Shown here one piece after another: positions 44,807-56,768 of a stretch of DNA of 64,000 nucleotides (the stretch's first letter is position 1; the number at the start of each line of letters is the position of its first letter). The translations under genes were made by a program, and so were the position numbers. The DNA lies in contig CM046000.1 of the NCBI GenBank assembly GCA_025175895.1, positions 34,136,720 through 34,200,719 on the forward strand, given 5' to 3'. This DNA is from Wurfbainia villosa (Eukaryota > Streptophyta > Magnoliopsida > Zingiberales > Zingiberaceae). The notes under the pieces were generated by a model, which saw nothing but the letters and a program-made list of their open reading frames with translations, did not search any database and was not told where the DNA came from.

Positions 44807-46274
44807 TGTTGGTGCAATCGGCACAGGTTGACTCGAGTTTGACTCGAGCAGTACCTTGATAGTATTTTGATGATAGACAAAACTCATGACATGGGATTGT
44901 CATGGGAAAGTCCAACATGGGGTTGGCATGGAAAATCCAAGCATGGAGCTTGGTGTGGAAGTCCAAGGGGGAAGCCTTGGCATGAGAAAGTCCAAAGTAT
45001 TGCGAAGTCGTGCGCTTGGTGCTTGGCATGGGAAAGTCCAAAGCATTGCGAAGTCGTGCGCTTGGTGCTTGGTGAGAAATGCATTGTGAAGCCGTGCGCT
45101 TGGTGCATTTGGGAAGTCTTGAGGACTTGGTAAGTTCACTAGGCTCGGGGTCCTTGAGTCGGTGAAGGATGGCATTGCGAAGCCGTGCGCTTGGTGCATC
45201 CGAGGGACCGCCGGACGGGGAGCGAATGGAGTGAGCCCAAGGGGAAGCATACTTCTAGGGTGTAGGCCGAGGGAAGAGAGCTTCGGTGGGGAACTCCATG
45301 AGGGATAAGGTGAACTTGGCCAAGTGGCTAAGACTGAGTGTCGGAGGCTCAAACTTGATGTTTGAGGGTTTACCCGACGGTCGGATGCTCAAACAACTTG
45401 GTGTTTGAGGTTTTGCCCGACGTCAGTCGACTGGCATAGGTGCCGGTTCGACTGGTCCAAGTCGACTAGGGTTCGACTGGTGTAAGGCTAGGGTTTTGTG
45501 CTTGGCGATCCGCCATGGGTAGTAGTCGATCGATGTCAGTCAATGATCGGCTGAGGATGACAATCGACTGATGGGAGTGTCGCGAGCACAGAACGCTCTG
45601 TAGTCGACTGGGCAGTCGACTACTAGGTCACCAGTCGATTGATGGGCATCATCAGTCGACTGGTAGGTGATCTGTTGGAACTTGTCTGACGTGGATCTAG
45701 CCGTTGTGAGACAACGGCTACAGGGGCAGTCTACTGGGGCCTTTTGGCAGTCTACTGCTAGGCGCAAAAATAGCTCGATGCAGGTTATAAAAGGAGCTCG
45801 AGATGGAGGTTTTTGCAACGGTTTTTGTGGAGCTATTGGAGGGGAATTGCTGCTGCATTCCAGTCCTTCAAGAGCCAATCAAAGCAAGCAACAAGCAAAG
45901 CGATCAAAGCAATCGGTGAAAGTTTTCTTGTGTATTGTATTTGTGTATTTGCTTGTATTTCTATATTACATTGTAATTGCTTGTGAGAGGTTTCTCCACC
46001 TCCGACGTGTTGTCGAGAAGGAGTGTTATAGTTAGTGTCGTGCGCATAACTAGAGCTCGGTGAGCTCGCCCGTGGAGTAGGAACCATTCGGTTCCGAACC
46101 ACGTATATCTTGTGTTGTGTGATTGTGTATTGTTGTTAGTTTCATTATTATTGTTATTCCGCTGCGCTAGCAACAATCGTAGATAAGCAACGCAACGAGA
46201 ACGAGTGAATTACGACATCCATCGTAAGAGGGCTATTCACCCCCTCTAGCCGACCGTACCGATCCCTCCCTACA
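44807..46274 (+). repeat. TR-GAG2 5' LTR
   Basis: It runs from TGTTGGTGCAATCGGC to CCCTCCCTACA, 1468 bp. It has hairpin units at 44905-45030, four copies of the GCATTGCGAAGYCGTGCGCTTGG unit (44997-45200), GTCGAC motifs (45423-45662) and a TATA box at 45786-45793. Confidence 0.92.
45786..45793 (+). promoter_or_regulatory. TATA box in TR-GAG2 5' LTR
   Basis: TATAAAAG, also at 50531-50538 in the 3' LTR, about 490 bp before the LTR end. It is the probable transcript start region. Confidence 0.6.
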
Positions 46275-46276
46275 AG

Positions 46277-46288
46277 TGGTATCAGAGC
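46277..46288 (+). other. Primer binding site (initiator tRNA-Met) of TR-GAG2
   Basis: TGGTATCAGAGC after the LTR end CTACA plus AG, the same spacing as in copia X. Confidence 0.9.
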
Positions 46289-46332
46289 CGAGGTCGCTCT
46301 TCAAGGACTAACCGCCGCGAGAGCACTACAAG

Positions 46333-47916
46333 ATGGCCGACTACAACCTTCAACCACCCAAATTTGAAGGAGACTTTCTATGGTGGAGAAGAAAAATGGA
46401 GGTATACCTAGAAACTGATTTTGATTTTATGATTATTATAGAAAACGATTTTGAAATGCCTAGGGACAAGTACAACAAGCCAATTGAGAAGTCAAAATGG
46501 ACCCAAGAGACAATCAAAGACTTCAAGACAAATCTCAAGGTAATCAAGTTGATTAGTGATTTGTTACCTAACACTATTTGGTCTAGATTGGGTTATTATA
46601 GGGATGCAAGGGAATTATGGAATAAGGTAATGAAATTCCAAGAAAATTTCCAATCGACACAAGTAGAGGAGAATGTCGAAGAAGAATCACCATCCACTTT
46701 TGAAGATGTGGATGACTTGGTGGAGACTTCCACCTCTAACGTTGAGGGGGAGGAAAGGATTTCGATTCCGAAGCAAGATCAAAATGAAGCTTCTACCTCC
46801 GGAAGAAGTGAAGAGGCCTCCACCAACTCCCTAGGTAACTCAAGTGTTGTAATTTTAAATAAAAATCACATAATATGCTTTGAGTGTAGGGAGAAGGGGC
46901 ATTACAAGAGCAAATGCCCTAAATTGGCTAAGGAAAAGGCATCAACACCAAAAGTCAATCCAAAGTCAAAGGATACCGGTGTTCCCAAAATCAAGAGCAA
47001 AGAGCACATTGTGCGCTTTAAATGCAACCAAAAGGGACACTATCGAAGCCAATGCCCTAGGGGGAGGAAGAAAGGGCAAGAAGGTGCAACTCATGTAGGG
47101 GGAGCTCTTAAAGCTAACCCTAAGGTAAATTTACTTAATGCACCTTTAATTTCTAGAGTCAAAAACCATGCTAAGAATTATTTTAGTTCTCTTGTAATTA
47201 TAAATGAAAAGCATGCTAAGAGAAATAATAAGGTTTATTGCTTAGGTGCCAAGCATGTTCATATAACTAAGGATAAACCTAGGAATCATAATTCTAGATC
47301 TATTTTACCTAGGGAGTCAATTAGGAGAATTGAAGAAAACTTGGGTGTTAATCCCAAGAAATCTAGGCATATGCCTAAAAAGAAAAACATTTCCCAAAAA
47401 CCTAATGAAAATTCAAAAATGGGAAAATTAGAGCTAGAGAACCAAGTCTTGAGGTCAAGACTTGAGAGAATGGAGAAAGCCCTTAGAATCATAGAAAATT
47501 CAATTCTAGGGTCTAATGCCCAAAAGTCAAGACCTAAGGTTCAAAAACGGTCTAAGGGCAAGGAAGGTTTGGGTCACAAACCTAAGACCAAGAAGACTTA
47601 TCATAATGTTCCATTTAATTATGGAACTATTTCTAGGTCTAGGAAAACCAAGGCTAATAGGGAAATCATCCCTAAGACTAGTCATGGTGTGTGCTTAGTG
47701 ACTAAGGACTTAAGGAAAACCAAGAAAGCCACTAAGAAGGTTAATGGAGGAGTCACCTCTAGAGTTGACCCAAGTAAGACCCATTTGACTAAGGCTTCAA
47801 AGCCAAAAAGGGTCATTAGAAAGGTATCTAGGGAAGTTATCCCTAGGAAATACCTTGTTAACCCAAGGAGCTCCAATAGATATTGGGTTCCTAAGAGCGT
47901 GATTGATTCACGCTAA
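46333..47916 (+). CDS. gag: TR-GAG2 Gag, intact 527-codon frame
   Basis: The frame is unbroken from ATG (46333) to TAA. Residues 1-115 are the DUF4219/UBN2 capsid-like region (FLWWRRKMEVYLETD, YRDARELWNKVMKFQE). An acidic Ser/Glu-rich linker follows. Knuckle 1 at 182-195 is intact (CFECREKGHYKSKC). Knuckle 2 begins at residue 228 as RFKCNQKGHYRSQC: the first Cys is Arg, so this knuckle probably cannot hold zinc well. A coiled-coil-like stretch lies near 365-395. The basic C-terminus repeats IPK/IPR motifs and ends YWVPKSVIDSR, equivalent to the last residues before the copia X TAG. No pol follows. Confidence 0.92.
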   Translation: MADYNLQPPKFEGDFLWWRRKMEVYLETDFDFMIIIENDFEMPRDKYNKPIEKSKWTQETIKDFKTNLKVIKLISDLLPNTIWSRLGYYRDARELWNKVMKFQENFQSTQVEENVEEESPSTFEDVDDLVETSTSNVEGEERISIPKQDQNEASTSGRSEEASTNSLGNSSVVILNKNHIICFECREKGHYKSKCPKLAKEKASTPKVNPKSKDTGVPKIKSKEHIVRFKCNQKGHYRSQCPRGRKKGQEGATHVGGALKANPKVNLLNAPLISRVKNHAKNYFSSLVIINEKHAKRNNKVYCLGAKHVHITKDKPRNHNSRSILPRESIRRIEENLGVNPKKSRHMPKKKNISQKPNENSKMGKLELENQVLRSRLERMEKALRIIENSILGSNAQKSRPKVQKRSKGKEGLGHKPKTKKTYHNVPFNYGTISRSRKTKANREIIPKTSHGVCLVTKDLRKTKKATKKVNGGVTSRVDPSKTHLTKASKPKRVIRKVSREVIPRKYLVNPRSSNRYWVPKSVIDSR

Positions 47917-49494
47917 ATGGGTTAGGGTGTGTCAACCCTAAGTGGATGGGTGGTTAACCTAGCCATTGTGAGTTGACACATTAGGGTGTGCCAATATGGT
48001 TTGAGAAGTTAAAAATGATTTAAATTAGCACAATTAGGTCATAGAAGTCATGGTGTGCCATTTTGGGTTTTTGGCACACTAGGGAGATGAATGGCATTAA
48101 GGTAAAATTGGTTTAATCTCTAGAAATGGCAAATTGATTTTAACACTTAGGTATTCTATACCTTAGTATATTTTAGTTGCCATGATTTGTTTGCCTTGCC
48201 ATGTCATGACATCATCTTCATTCTTATCTATAAAAATGTCATGATCATGTTTAGATTTATATTTAGATGTCATGTATGCCTAGATCTCATTCACATGCCA
48301 TGACATCATGATATTGGCATATGGTTTTACTTATATCATATCTATTCCATAATCATCATCATGCATAAATTAAAATGAAATTAAGGACTATAGCATGATT
48401 TGATGGGAATCAAATAATATTGCCTAGAAATATGCATGAGAACATAAACAAAATAAAACCCACATCTCACAAAAATTTGACTTGTATGTGTTTTTACACA
48501 TCTAGATATTGGTGAGATGTTTAGGAAAAAGAAAATAAAGGTTTGAAAAACATTTTGAAAACATTTTGAAAAACCTTGGTGAAGCCTATCTTTTGATAGC
48601 TATCACCATTGAATGAGATGATACAAAGAGGGCTCTTTATTGAAGCTTTTCTTAAATTTTGGACTTTGTATCAATCTCCTAATTTAATGGGTAAAATAAT
48701 TTTCCAATATTTTTCACCCATAGTGTTTATGATAAGTAATATACATACCAAATTTCAAGAATTTTAAACTTATGTATATTTACTTATGGATTTCGAAAAT
48801 CCATTTCTGAAATCTTTGCAAATGTAGTTATCGATCATTGCCATGGATGGTAGTCGTGATGATGTGACCAGTGATTTGATTTGATCATTGCCTAAGCTAA
48901 TTTCGGGTAAATCTTGTTGGTTAGGCCCATGTTCAGCTAGGTTAAGGTCCCCTAACCACTCCTAACCCTAGGATATGCTTGGGAGAGCATTAGAGAGGGT
49001 AGAAATCCATTGGATATGGATTAGGCGTTGGGTTGAGGGTGAATATCAATTTTAAGGTGGATGAGAGTTCATTGTTGAACTTTGCCTTAATTTTGTTTTG
49101 GTTTAATGTTCCTATTGGCTTAGGGACTCTCAGAGGACATTGTTGGTGCAATGATCAAGGGGGAGCAAGCCTCTAGGGGGAGGTATCCATCATGGAAAGA
49201 TGGATGTGTATTTCCTCATGGGAGGAAAATTGGGTTGCCTCTCTTTAAGTGATATAGGATCACTAGAAAGATTGTATGCATGTGTTCCTCCAAGGGAGAG
49301 ATTGTAAGATCTCATTGGGATATGAGACATTAATACCCTTGGGGAGGACCTTTTTGATGTAATATCAAAAAGGGGGAGAAGTTACCAAGTTACCAATTAG
49401 GTTTGGAATTCTCATTGGGATATGAGAATTGCCAATATGGGAGAATTGGTAGACTTGAGATGGTAGTTTTGTCAATCATCAAAAAGGGGGAGAT
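47917..49494 (+). other. TR-GAG2 3' non-coding region with polypurine tract
   Basis: No gene is seen. It has the family blocks 'tttgggtttttggcacact' (48063), 'cttttgatagctatcacc', CTAACCCTAGGATATG (48962), the internal LTR-start mimic TGTTGGTGCAAT at 49141-49152, AGATTGTAAGATCTCATTGG (49300) and the final tract AAAAAGGGGGAGA before 49495. Confidence 0.85.
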
Positions 49495-51020
49495 TGTTGG
49501 TGCAATCGGCCCAGGTTGACTCGAGTTTGACTCGAGCAGTACCTTGATAGTATTTTGATGATAGACAAAACTCATGACATGGGATTGTCATGGGAAAGTC
49601 CAACATGGGGTTGGCATGGAAAATCCAAGCATGGAGCTTGGTGTGGAAGTCCAAGGGGGAAGCCTTGACATGGGAAAGTCCAAAGTATTGCGAAGTCGTG
49701 CGCTTGGTGCTTGGCATGGGAAAGTCCAAAGCATTGCGAAGCCGTGCGCTTGGTGCTTGGTGAGAAATGCATTGCGAAGCCGTGCGCTTGGTGCATTTGG
49801 GAAGTCTTGAGGACTTGGTAAGTTCACTAGGCTCGGGGTCCTTGAGTCGGTGAAGGATGACATTGCGAAGCCGTGCGCTTGGTGCATCCGAGGGACCGCC
49901 GGACGGGGAGCGAATGGAGTGAGCCCAAGGGGAAGCATACTTCTAGGGTATGAGACGCGAAGGATGACGTTGCGAAGTCGTGCGCTTGGTGCATCCGAGG
50001 GACGTAGGCCGAGGGAAGAGAGCTTCGGTGGGGAACTCCATGAGGGATAAGGTGAACTTGGCCAAGTGGCTAAGACTGAGTGTCGGAGGCTCAAACTTGA
50101 TGTTTGAGGGTTTACCCGATGGTCGGATGCTCAAACAACTTGGTGTTTGAGGTTTTGCCCGACGTCAGTCGACTGGCATAGGTGCCGGTTCGACTAGTCC
50201 AAGTTGACTAGGGTTCGACTGGTGTAAGGCTAGGGGTTTGTAGCGGGCGCCGATCGCCATGGATCGGCATGATCGATATGGTCGATGAGTCGACCGCCGA
50301 GGATGGCAATGATCGATGGAAGTGTCGCGAGCACAGAACGCTCCGTAGCCGACTAGGTAGTCGACTACTAGGTCACCAGTCGACTGATGGGCATCATCAG
50401 CCGACTGGTAGGTGATCCGTTGGAACTTGTCTGACGTGGATCTGGCCGTTGTGAGACAACGGCTACAGGGGCAGTCGACTGGGGCCTTTTGGCAGTCGAC
50501 TTCTAGGCACAAAAACAGCTCGATGCAGGTTATAAAAGGAGCTTGAGATGGAGGTTTTTGCAACGGTTTTTGTGGAGCTATTGGAGGGGAATTGCTGCTG
50601 CATTCCAGTCCTTCAAGAGTCAATCAAAGCAAGCAACAAGCAAAGCGATCAAAGCAATCGGTGAAAGTTTTCTTGTGTATTGTATTTGTGTATTTGCTTG
50701 TATTTCTATATTACATTGTAATTGCTTGTGAGAGGTTTCTCCACCTCCGACGTGTTGTCGAGAAGGAGTGTTATAGTTAGTGTCGTGCGCATAACTAGAG
50801 CTCGGTGAACTCGCCCGTGGAGTAGGAACCATTCGGTTCCGAACCATGTATATCTTGTGTTGTGTGATTGTGTATTGTTGTTAGTTTCATTATTATTGTT
50901 ATTCCGCTGCGCTAACAACAATCGTAGACAAGCAACGCAACGAGAAAGAGCGAATTACGACATTCATCGTAAGAGGGCTATTCACCCCCCTCTCGGCGGC
51001 CGTACCGATCCCTCCCTTCA
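49495..51020 (+). repeat. TR-GAG2 3' LTR
   Basis: It runs from TGTTGGTGCAATCGGCCC to CCCTCCCTTCA, 1526 bp. It is 58 bp longer than the 5' LTR, mainly because of an extra block at about 49948-50005 that carries one more GCGAAGTCGTGCGCTTGG unit. The stretch 50240-50330 differs strongly from 45496-45580 while the flanks agree. Confidence 0.92.
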
Positions 51021-51750
51021 AGTTTTTCCTTGCCTTCTTCTTTTTCCTCAAGCTGCCAGCACCCATTGAAGACTTTCCAGCTCTTGGACGGCATCCAAAG
51101 TAGGTCCTCTTTTTCTCCTTGGCTGGTGGAACAAAGGCTTAGGATCCTCCCTTGAAGCTTTTGGCTGGCAACCATTAATCTCCTCTTCCTTCTTGGCCGG
51201 CGGCAAGCTCCATCCTTGGAGGTTGTTGGTTGGTTGAAAGAAGGAAAAGAGCCTTGTTTCTATTCTTCCTCTTGCTCGGAACGAGAAAGGAAGGAAGATT
51301 GGCGATCTAGGAGCTTCAACTTTTGGTAGATCGTTGCCCACACGACGTCCGAAAAGAGGAAGGTCATACATTAGAAGATCGAGAGGTATATCGATTCTCT
51401 ATTCTCTTTTGTAAGATGTTTGTTTTTGTTTTTCAATTATGAGCATGATACAATCTATTTGTGGCTAAATAATACTTGGATCCCGAACATAAACATGAAA
51501 GTCGGCGATTCGAACATCGTCTATTCCGTGACTACTCGTAGAATAGAGGTTGGTCGCTTGAACAACAAGTTTGTTCAAGTGACCTCTCTAAACGAATATC
51601 ACGACGATGACTTGGTTATTTGAACAATCCCTTTAGTCTAGGATTATTTTTTTTTAATCCGGGGACATCAATGGGATCACCATGAACAAACAACCTAGGT
51701 GAAGTGGGAAGCGAAGTTTCCCCTCATGGATCAATGAAACCAACCCTTCA
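51021..51750 (+). repeat. Copia Y 5' LTR, second part
   Basis: It starts with the duplicated AGTTT, continues as in the 3' LTR (57942 on), and ends CAACCCTTCA at 51750. It contains a Lys/Glu-poor, Pro- and Arg-coding region on either strand, but no supported gene. Confidence 0.9.
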
Positions 51751-51752
51751 AT

Positions 51753-51764
51753 TGGTATCAGAGC
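51753..51764 (+). other. Primer binding site (initiator tRNA-Met) of copia Y
   Basis: TGGTATCAGAGC starts two bases after the LTR end CCCTTCA. Confidence 0.9.
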
Positions 51765-52815
51765 CAAGGTTTCTGATTTTGTGTGTTTAGGATTCGGTTA
51801 ATTTTTATGCACTTTTCATATATTATATGTGCCGGATAATAGTAGGATATGCGTAGGTTAACTCTTTGGTTGCAGGCATAAGATCCGACTATTATGGCCA
51901 TATGTGTGTATGTGATTGTATGTGTGTAAATATTTATTTTGTTGAATCCTTAGGGTTGACGAGGCTAGTATTTAATTTTTTATAAATTAGATACGACATT
52001 GTTTAGCCACTCCTTTTATTTTAGTTTACTTTCGATCTAGATTTCATATACACTCCCTCGTGGAGTATAGGATCGATGGATGTAAATTAAAATAAATTTT
52101 AATCTTGGCTCGGATCTTCGGATGGCTCGTACATGGCGTAGGAGGAGCGGACGAGAAGGCGATGCGACGGGAGACATATTGAAGACAAAAGCCATAATAG
52201 TTGGAAAATAATTTATTTTTCATATTTATTGCTTTTTTGTTTGATATGCATGTCGTAGGATAGGAAAATTCCTCAACTTCAAATTACTAAGTGGGAGAGG
52301 GAAATTTTTATAAATTCCCATGACCTCCATTACAATTTGACATGTGATGCAAACAAACTTACGCTTCGGCTCTGAGTATCTTCCTCCCCATCAGATGAGT
52401 TTGTTTGTGGATCACAAGGTCAAATATGGTTATAGGGAATTATTAAGGAGCGTGTGCACTTCTCTATCGGAAGGCACATAACCCGAGATAATTGCCTTGG
52501 TACCGAGTAATGGTGAACACTTAGATACAAATATAAGTATCCTCCCCATCGGAGTCACTGCTTTTATTTGTAGGGCCAAAGAGGAACCAACTATTAATTT
52601 TACTTGTCAAAAAGTTAGGTTGACAAGATAGTAAAATTAATGGGTAAAATCTCCTCTTAAAAATGTAGAATTCGTATACGTCCACACTATCGTGACATAC
52701 AATATTCTCGGTGTTTTGAGCTGTTGGTTGATTTTAAAATTTTATTATTTGAGGAATCAATAATTTTTTGAAATCTAATGTTTTGATTTATGTGATTCTT
52801 AGGTTTTCTTTCAAA
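51765..52815 (+). other. Copia Y leader
   Basis: About 1 kb between primer site and gag start with no supported gene. Two related words, CTTCCTCCCCATCAGATGAG (52380) and TATCCTCCCCATCGGAGTCA (52539), form a short spaced repeat. It presumably holds packaging signals, which I cannot identify. Confidence 0.7.
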
Positions 52816-53650
52816 ATGACTTTCAACCCACTTCTTTGATAATCTTGAAGAGAACAAACTTACTGGACCCAACTATGTTGATTGGAAGAGGAATCTAGAC
52901 ATTGTCTTGACTGCTGAGGAATACAAATATGTACTCCTCGAAGAGTGCCCTCCTAAGCCTGCAGAAGATTTTGAGGAAAAGGAGAGAGAGAGTTATAAAA
53001 AATGGGTAAAGGACGATGAGATGGCACGGTGTTACATTTTGACATCTATGTCAAATGTACTGCAACATCATCATCAAGCCATGCCCACAACTTATGACAT
53101 GATGCTCAATCTCAAAGAGCTTTTCAGACACCAGAATTGGGCTGCAAGGCAAGAAGTCATGAGAAACTTGATGACGACCACCATAATCGAGGGAACACCT
53201 GTAAGGGATCATGTTCTAAAGATGATGGCTCATTTGAATGAGCTGGAGGTCCTTGGAGCTGAGTTCGATGGGGAAACCCAGGTCGATATCATACTCCAGT
53301 CTCTACCTAGGAGTTTTGAGCAGTTTCGTCCGAACTACAACATGAACAAGAGGTTGTATTCGTTGGTGGAACTTCTAACAGAACTCCAGGTGGTAGAGGG
53401 GCTATTTCGTTAGAGTGCTCAGGCACATGCCATGGTGACCCAAAAGGTTTCTACTTCTAAGCCGAAAGGAAATAAGAAGAAGAAACAAACTAGGGCAAAG
53501 GCGGTGGGAGGTACCCAGGGAGGAGTGAAGAAGCCGAAAGGCAAGTGCTTCACTTGTAAGCAGACTGGACACTAAAAGAAGGACTGCCCCAACCGTAAGA
53601 ACAAAGGTATATCTTTTGGTCTAGTCGTTGAAACATGTTTAGCGGTGTTA
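52816..53650 (+). pseudogene. Copia Y gag (frameshift near the start, later stops)
   Basis: The ATG at 52816 opens MTFNPLL, then the frame is lost by about one base near 52836; the correct frame is open to 53413. It shows the copia gag core: NYVDWKRNLDIVL, LRHQNWAARQEVMRNL-like helices and LQSLPRSFEQFRPNYNM. A TAG at 53411-53413 and a TAA within the knuckle (CFTCKQTGH then stop, KKDC, about 53549-53590) break the rest. The Lys-rich stretch before the knuckle is normal for this family. Confidence 0.87.
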
Positions 53651-54060
53651 TCTACCGGCACCTGGTGTGTAGATACGGGAGCCACTGATCATGTCTGCAA
53701 TACTTTACAGGGATTCCAGGAAACCAGATGACTGGCTGAAGGGGAGATTACCGTGTACTTGGGCGATGCCACGAAGGTGGCGACTGTTGCAGTGGGAGAT
53801 GTTCATTTATCTTTTGAGAAAAATAAACTTTTGGTTCTTAAGAATTGCCTTTATGTACCCTTATTTAGAAAGAATTTAATTTCGGTTTCTAAATTTGTAT
53901 GGATGGATATTCTATTTCTTTTAATGACAGAGTTGTTATAAGAAGGAATAGGGACATTATCTGTTCGGGTGCATTGATAGGAAATTTATACACACTTGAA
54001 CCAAAAGCTCCCACGATGCATATTGAAATTAATAACTCATCTTCTAATTCCAATAAGAGA
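53651..54060 (+). pseudogene. Copia Y aspartic protease (frameshifted)
   Basis: The motif WCVDTGATDHVCN near 53665 keeps the catalytic DTG. A TGA follows near 53729 and the frame shifts again near 53900, where frame 53899-54465 takes over (MDGYSISFNDRVVIRRN). The CLYVPLFRKNLISVSK segment marks the link to the pre-integrase domain. Confidence 0.85.
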
Positions 54061-55115
54061 AAAGAACCTTCGAAAATGAATCAAACATATCTTTGGCATC
54101 TTAGGCTTGGTCATATTAACCTAAGCAGAATTCAAAGGTTGATAGCTGATGGACCTTTGGGTTCATTAGTGGTGGAGGATTCCCCAACCTGTGAATCTTG
54201 CTTGGAGGGTAAAATGACCAAGAGGCCTTTTAAGGCCAAGGGGTATAGAGCCAAAGATGTGTTAGAATTGGTTCATTCTGATTTGTGTGGTCCTATGTCT
54301 ATCCAGGCTAGAGGTGGTTTCGAGTATTTCGTCTATTTTATAGACGATTACTCGAGATATGGATACATTTACCTGATGCACCGCAAGTCTGAATGCTTTG
54401 ACAAGTTCAAAGAATTCAAGGCTGATGTGGAGAAACGTCAAGGTAAAAGTATTAAGACACTATGATCTTATCGTGGTGGTGAGTACCTCTTGGGAGAGTT
54501 TAGGAATTACCTATCAGAGGCTGGGATTCAATCTCAATTGACTGCACCTGGCACACCCCAGCAGAATGGTGTAGCAGAGCGAAGGAATAGGACTCTTATG
54601 GAGATGGTTAGATCGATGATGAGTTATTCTGAGTTGCCAGATTCGTTCTGGGGATATGCTCTAGATACGACGGTGTACATTCTGAACTTAGTTCCATCTA
54701 AATCAGTGCCTTCTACTCCCACAGAATTGTGGACTGGGCGAAAGCCTAGTCTAAGACATATTCGGATATGGGGGAGTCCAGCACATGTGCTGAAGGCAGA
54801 TGCTGGTAAGTTGGAACCTCGTATAGAAGTACGCATGTTCGTTGGCTATCCTAGAGGAACGAAGGGTGGTCTATTTTATAGTCCTAGAGATCAGAGGGTG
54901 ATCGTTAGCACGAACGCCAAATTTCTAGAGGAAGACTATGTCATGAGCCACAAGCCCAAGAGTAAAATTGTTTTGGAGGAATTAAAATGGGAAGTCACTT
55001 CTTTAGTACCACTGGTACAAGAAGATATACCACATGTCACTGCACCGCGTGTCACAAAGGATACACAGGTGATGCCTCGTCGTAGTAGGAGGGTTGTGAG
55101 ATAGCCAGATGATTC
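54061..55115 (+). pseudogene. Copia Y integrase
   Basis: Frame 53899-54465 carries pre-integrase (YLWHLRLGHINLSR, CESCLEGKMTKR) and the first catalytic Asp (LVHSDLCGPMS). A TGA at 54463-54465 replaces the Arg before the second Asp motif, which reads SYRGGEY, so the catalytic Asp is Tyr. Frame 54490-55104 continues with the Glu motif (PQQNGVAERRNR) and the C-terminal part (WGSPAHVLK, FVGYPRGTKGG). Loss of the second Asp would inactivate the enzyme even without the stop. Confidence 0.88.
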
Positions 55116-56736
55116 ATGTTCTTGGGAGAATCTTCTGATTTGGTCCCGGGCGAACATGAACCTGATCCCTGGACATATGACGAGGCAATCCAAGATAAAG
55201 ATGCAGCATCTTGGCAAAGTGCAATGAATACCGAGTTTGAATATATGGATTCAAATCAGGTCTGGGAGCTAGTAGAACCACCCGATGGTGTAAAAACCAT
55301 TGGATACAAGTGGATCTACAAAAGAAAGAGAGGAATAGACGGGAAGGTTGAGACCTTCAAAACAAGGCTTGTTGCGAAGGGGTATACTCAGAAAGAGGGT
55401 ATCGATTATGAGGAGACCTTTTCGCCGGTAGCCATGCTTAAGTCTATCCGGATTCTCTTATGCATAGCAGCTCATATGGATTATGAGGTGTGGCAGATGG
55501 ATGTCAAGACAACTTTCCTTAATGAAAGTCTTGAGGAAAACATCTATATGAAGCAACCAGAGGAATTCATTGCTAAAGGCAAAGAGCATCTTGTGTATAA
55601 GCTTAATCGGTCCATTTATGGATTGAAGCAAGCTTCGAGGTCTTAGAACATCCGCTTTGATGAGGTAATCCAGTCTTATGGATTTATTCAAAGTCCAGAT
55701 GAATCTTGTGTATACAAGAGATGTGACGGAAACGTAGTGGTATTTCTTGTACTATATGTAGATGATATTTTATTGATTGGCAACAATATCAAGGTGTTAT
55801 CGGACATAAGGGTATGGTTGTCCAAACAGTTTGATATGAAGGACTTGGGAGAGGTGGGACACATCCTTGGGATCAAGGTTATAAGGGATCGCAGGAAAAG
55901 GATGTTGTGCTTATCCCAAGCTTCATACATAGACACAATTATGGATCATTTTAGCATGCAGAACTCCAAGAGGAGTTTTCTACCTTTTAGGCATGGAGTT
56001 CCTTTATCTAAGGAGATGTGTCCTAGAACATCTGAGGAGATAGAGGAGATGAAGGCAGTTCCTTATGCTTCGGTAGTAGGAAGCCTCATGTATGCGATGC
56101 TATGTACGAGACCAGATATCTGCTTTGCCGTGGACATGGTCAGCAGATATCAGAGTAATCCAGGACAGGGACATTAGACTGCGGTAAAGCATATATTGAA
56201 GTACCTGAGAAGGACTAGGGATTATATACTAGTTTACCAGGCAGACTAATTACTCCCTGTGGGTTACACGGATTCCGACTTCCAATCTGATAGGGATAAC
56301 AGTAAGTCTACCTCAGGTTTTGTGTTTACTTTGGGAGGTGGAGCCATTGTATGGAGGAGTGTCAAGCAAAAATGCATGGCAGACTCCACCATGGAAGCTG
56401 AGTATGTGGCAGCCTCTGAGGGGGCCAAAGAAGCTGTGTGGCTTAGGAACTTTCTGATGGACTTGGATGTGATTCCTGGTTTGCCCAGAACTATCACAAT
56501 TTATTGCGATAATAGTGGTGCAGTTGCAAACTCGAAGGAACTATGAGCTCATAAGGCAAGTTAGAACATAGAGCGCAAGTACCATCTGATACGAGAAATC
56601 GTAAAGAGAGGAGAAGTTGCTGTGGCCAAGATTGTATCGGAGGATAACCTGACAGATCCTTTCACTAAGGTCCTTCCGGCGAGAGCTTTTGATAGGCATG
56701 TGGAGGGAATGGGGATCAGATGTATGGCAGTTTGAG
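55116..56736 (+). pseudogene. Copia Y reverse transcriptase and RNase H
   Basis: Frame 55116-55646 holds the RT N-terminus (YKWIYKRKRGIDGK, ARLVAKGYTQKEGIDYEET as KTRLVAKGYTQKEG, MDVKTTFLNESL, SIYGLKQASRS) and ends at TAG replacing Trp. Frame 55737-56177 has the intact catalytic LYVDDILLI and ends at TAG replacing Trp. Frame 56259-56546 is RNase H (GYTDSDFQSDRDNSKSTSGF, MEAEYVAAS, YCDNSGAVANSKE). The last part (ERKYHLIREIV, PFTKVLP) follows after two more stops. Most stops look like single-base changes of Trp or Arg codons. Confidence 0.9.
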
Positions 56737-56768
56737 GACAACATAGTCTTTTAGTATAAGTGGGAGAT

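Larger units (their letters stand above)
44807..51020 (+). mobile_element. TR-GAG2, complete and youngest gag-only element, nested in copia Y LTR
   Basis: A complete 6.2-kb element: LTRs 44807-46274 and 49495-51020, primer site, intact gag, non-coding region and polypurine tract. The target-site duplication is AGTTT (44802-44806 and 51021-51025), with the Y LTR continuing cleanly on both sides. LTRs are almost identical outside one patch. It is a diverged subfamily: shorter gag, an LTR-specific GCGAAGCCGTGCGCTTGG repeat, and no GATTGACC box after the LTR start. Confidence 0.94.

Noticed and set aside
48130..48420. Microsatellite-like 'catgacatcatg' words in TR-GAG non-coding regions as an array
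   Set aside because: The words recur irregularly, with no fixed period, and occur at the same place in every copy, so they are simply part of the family sequence.
49588..50094. 168-codon minus-strand frame in TR-GAG2 3' LTR (and 44900-45352 in the 5' LTR)
   Set aside because: Produced by tandem LTR repeats; it has no domain and is not conserved as protein between the LTRs.
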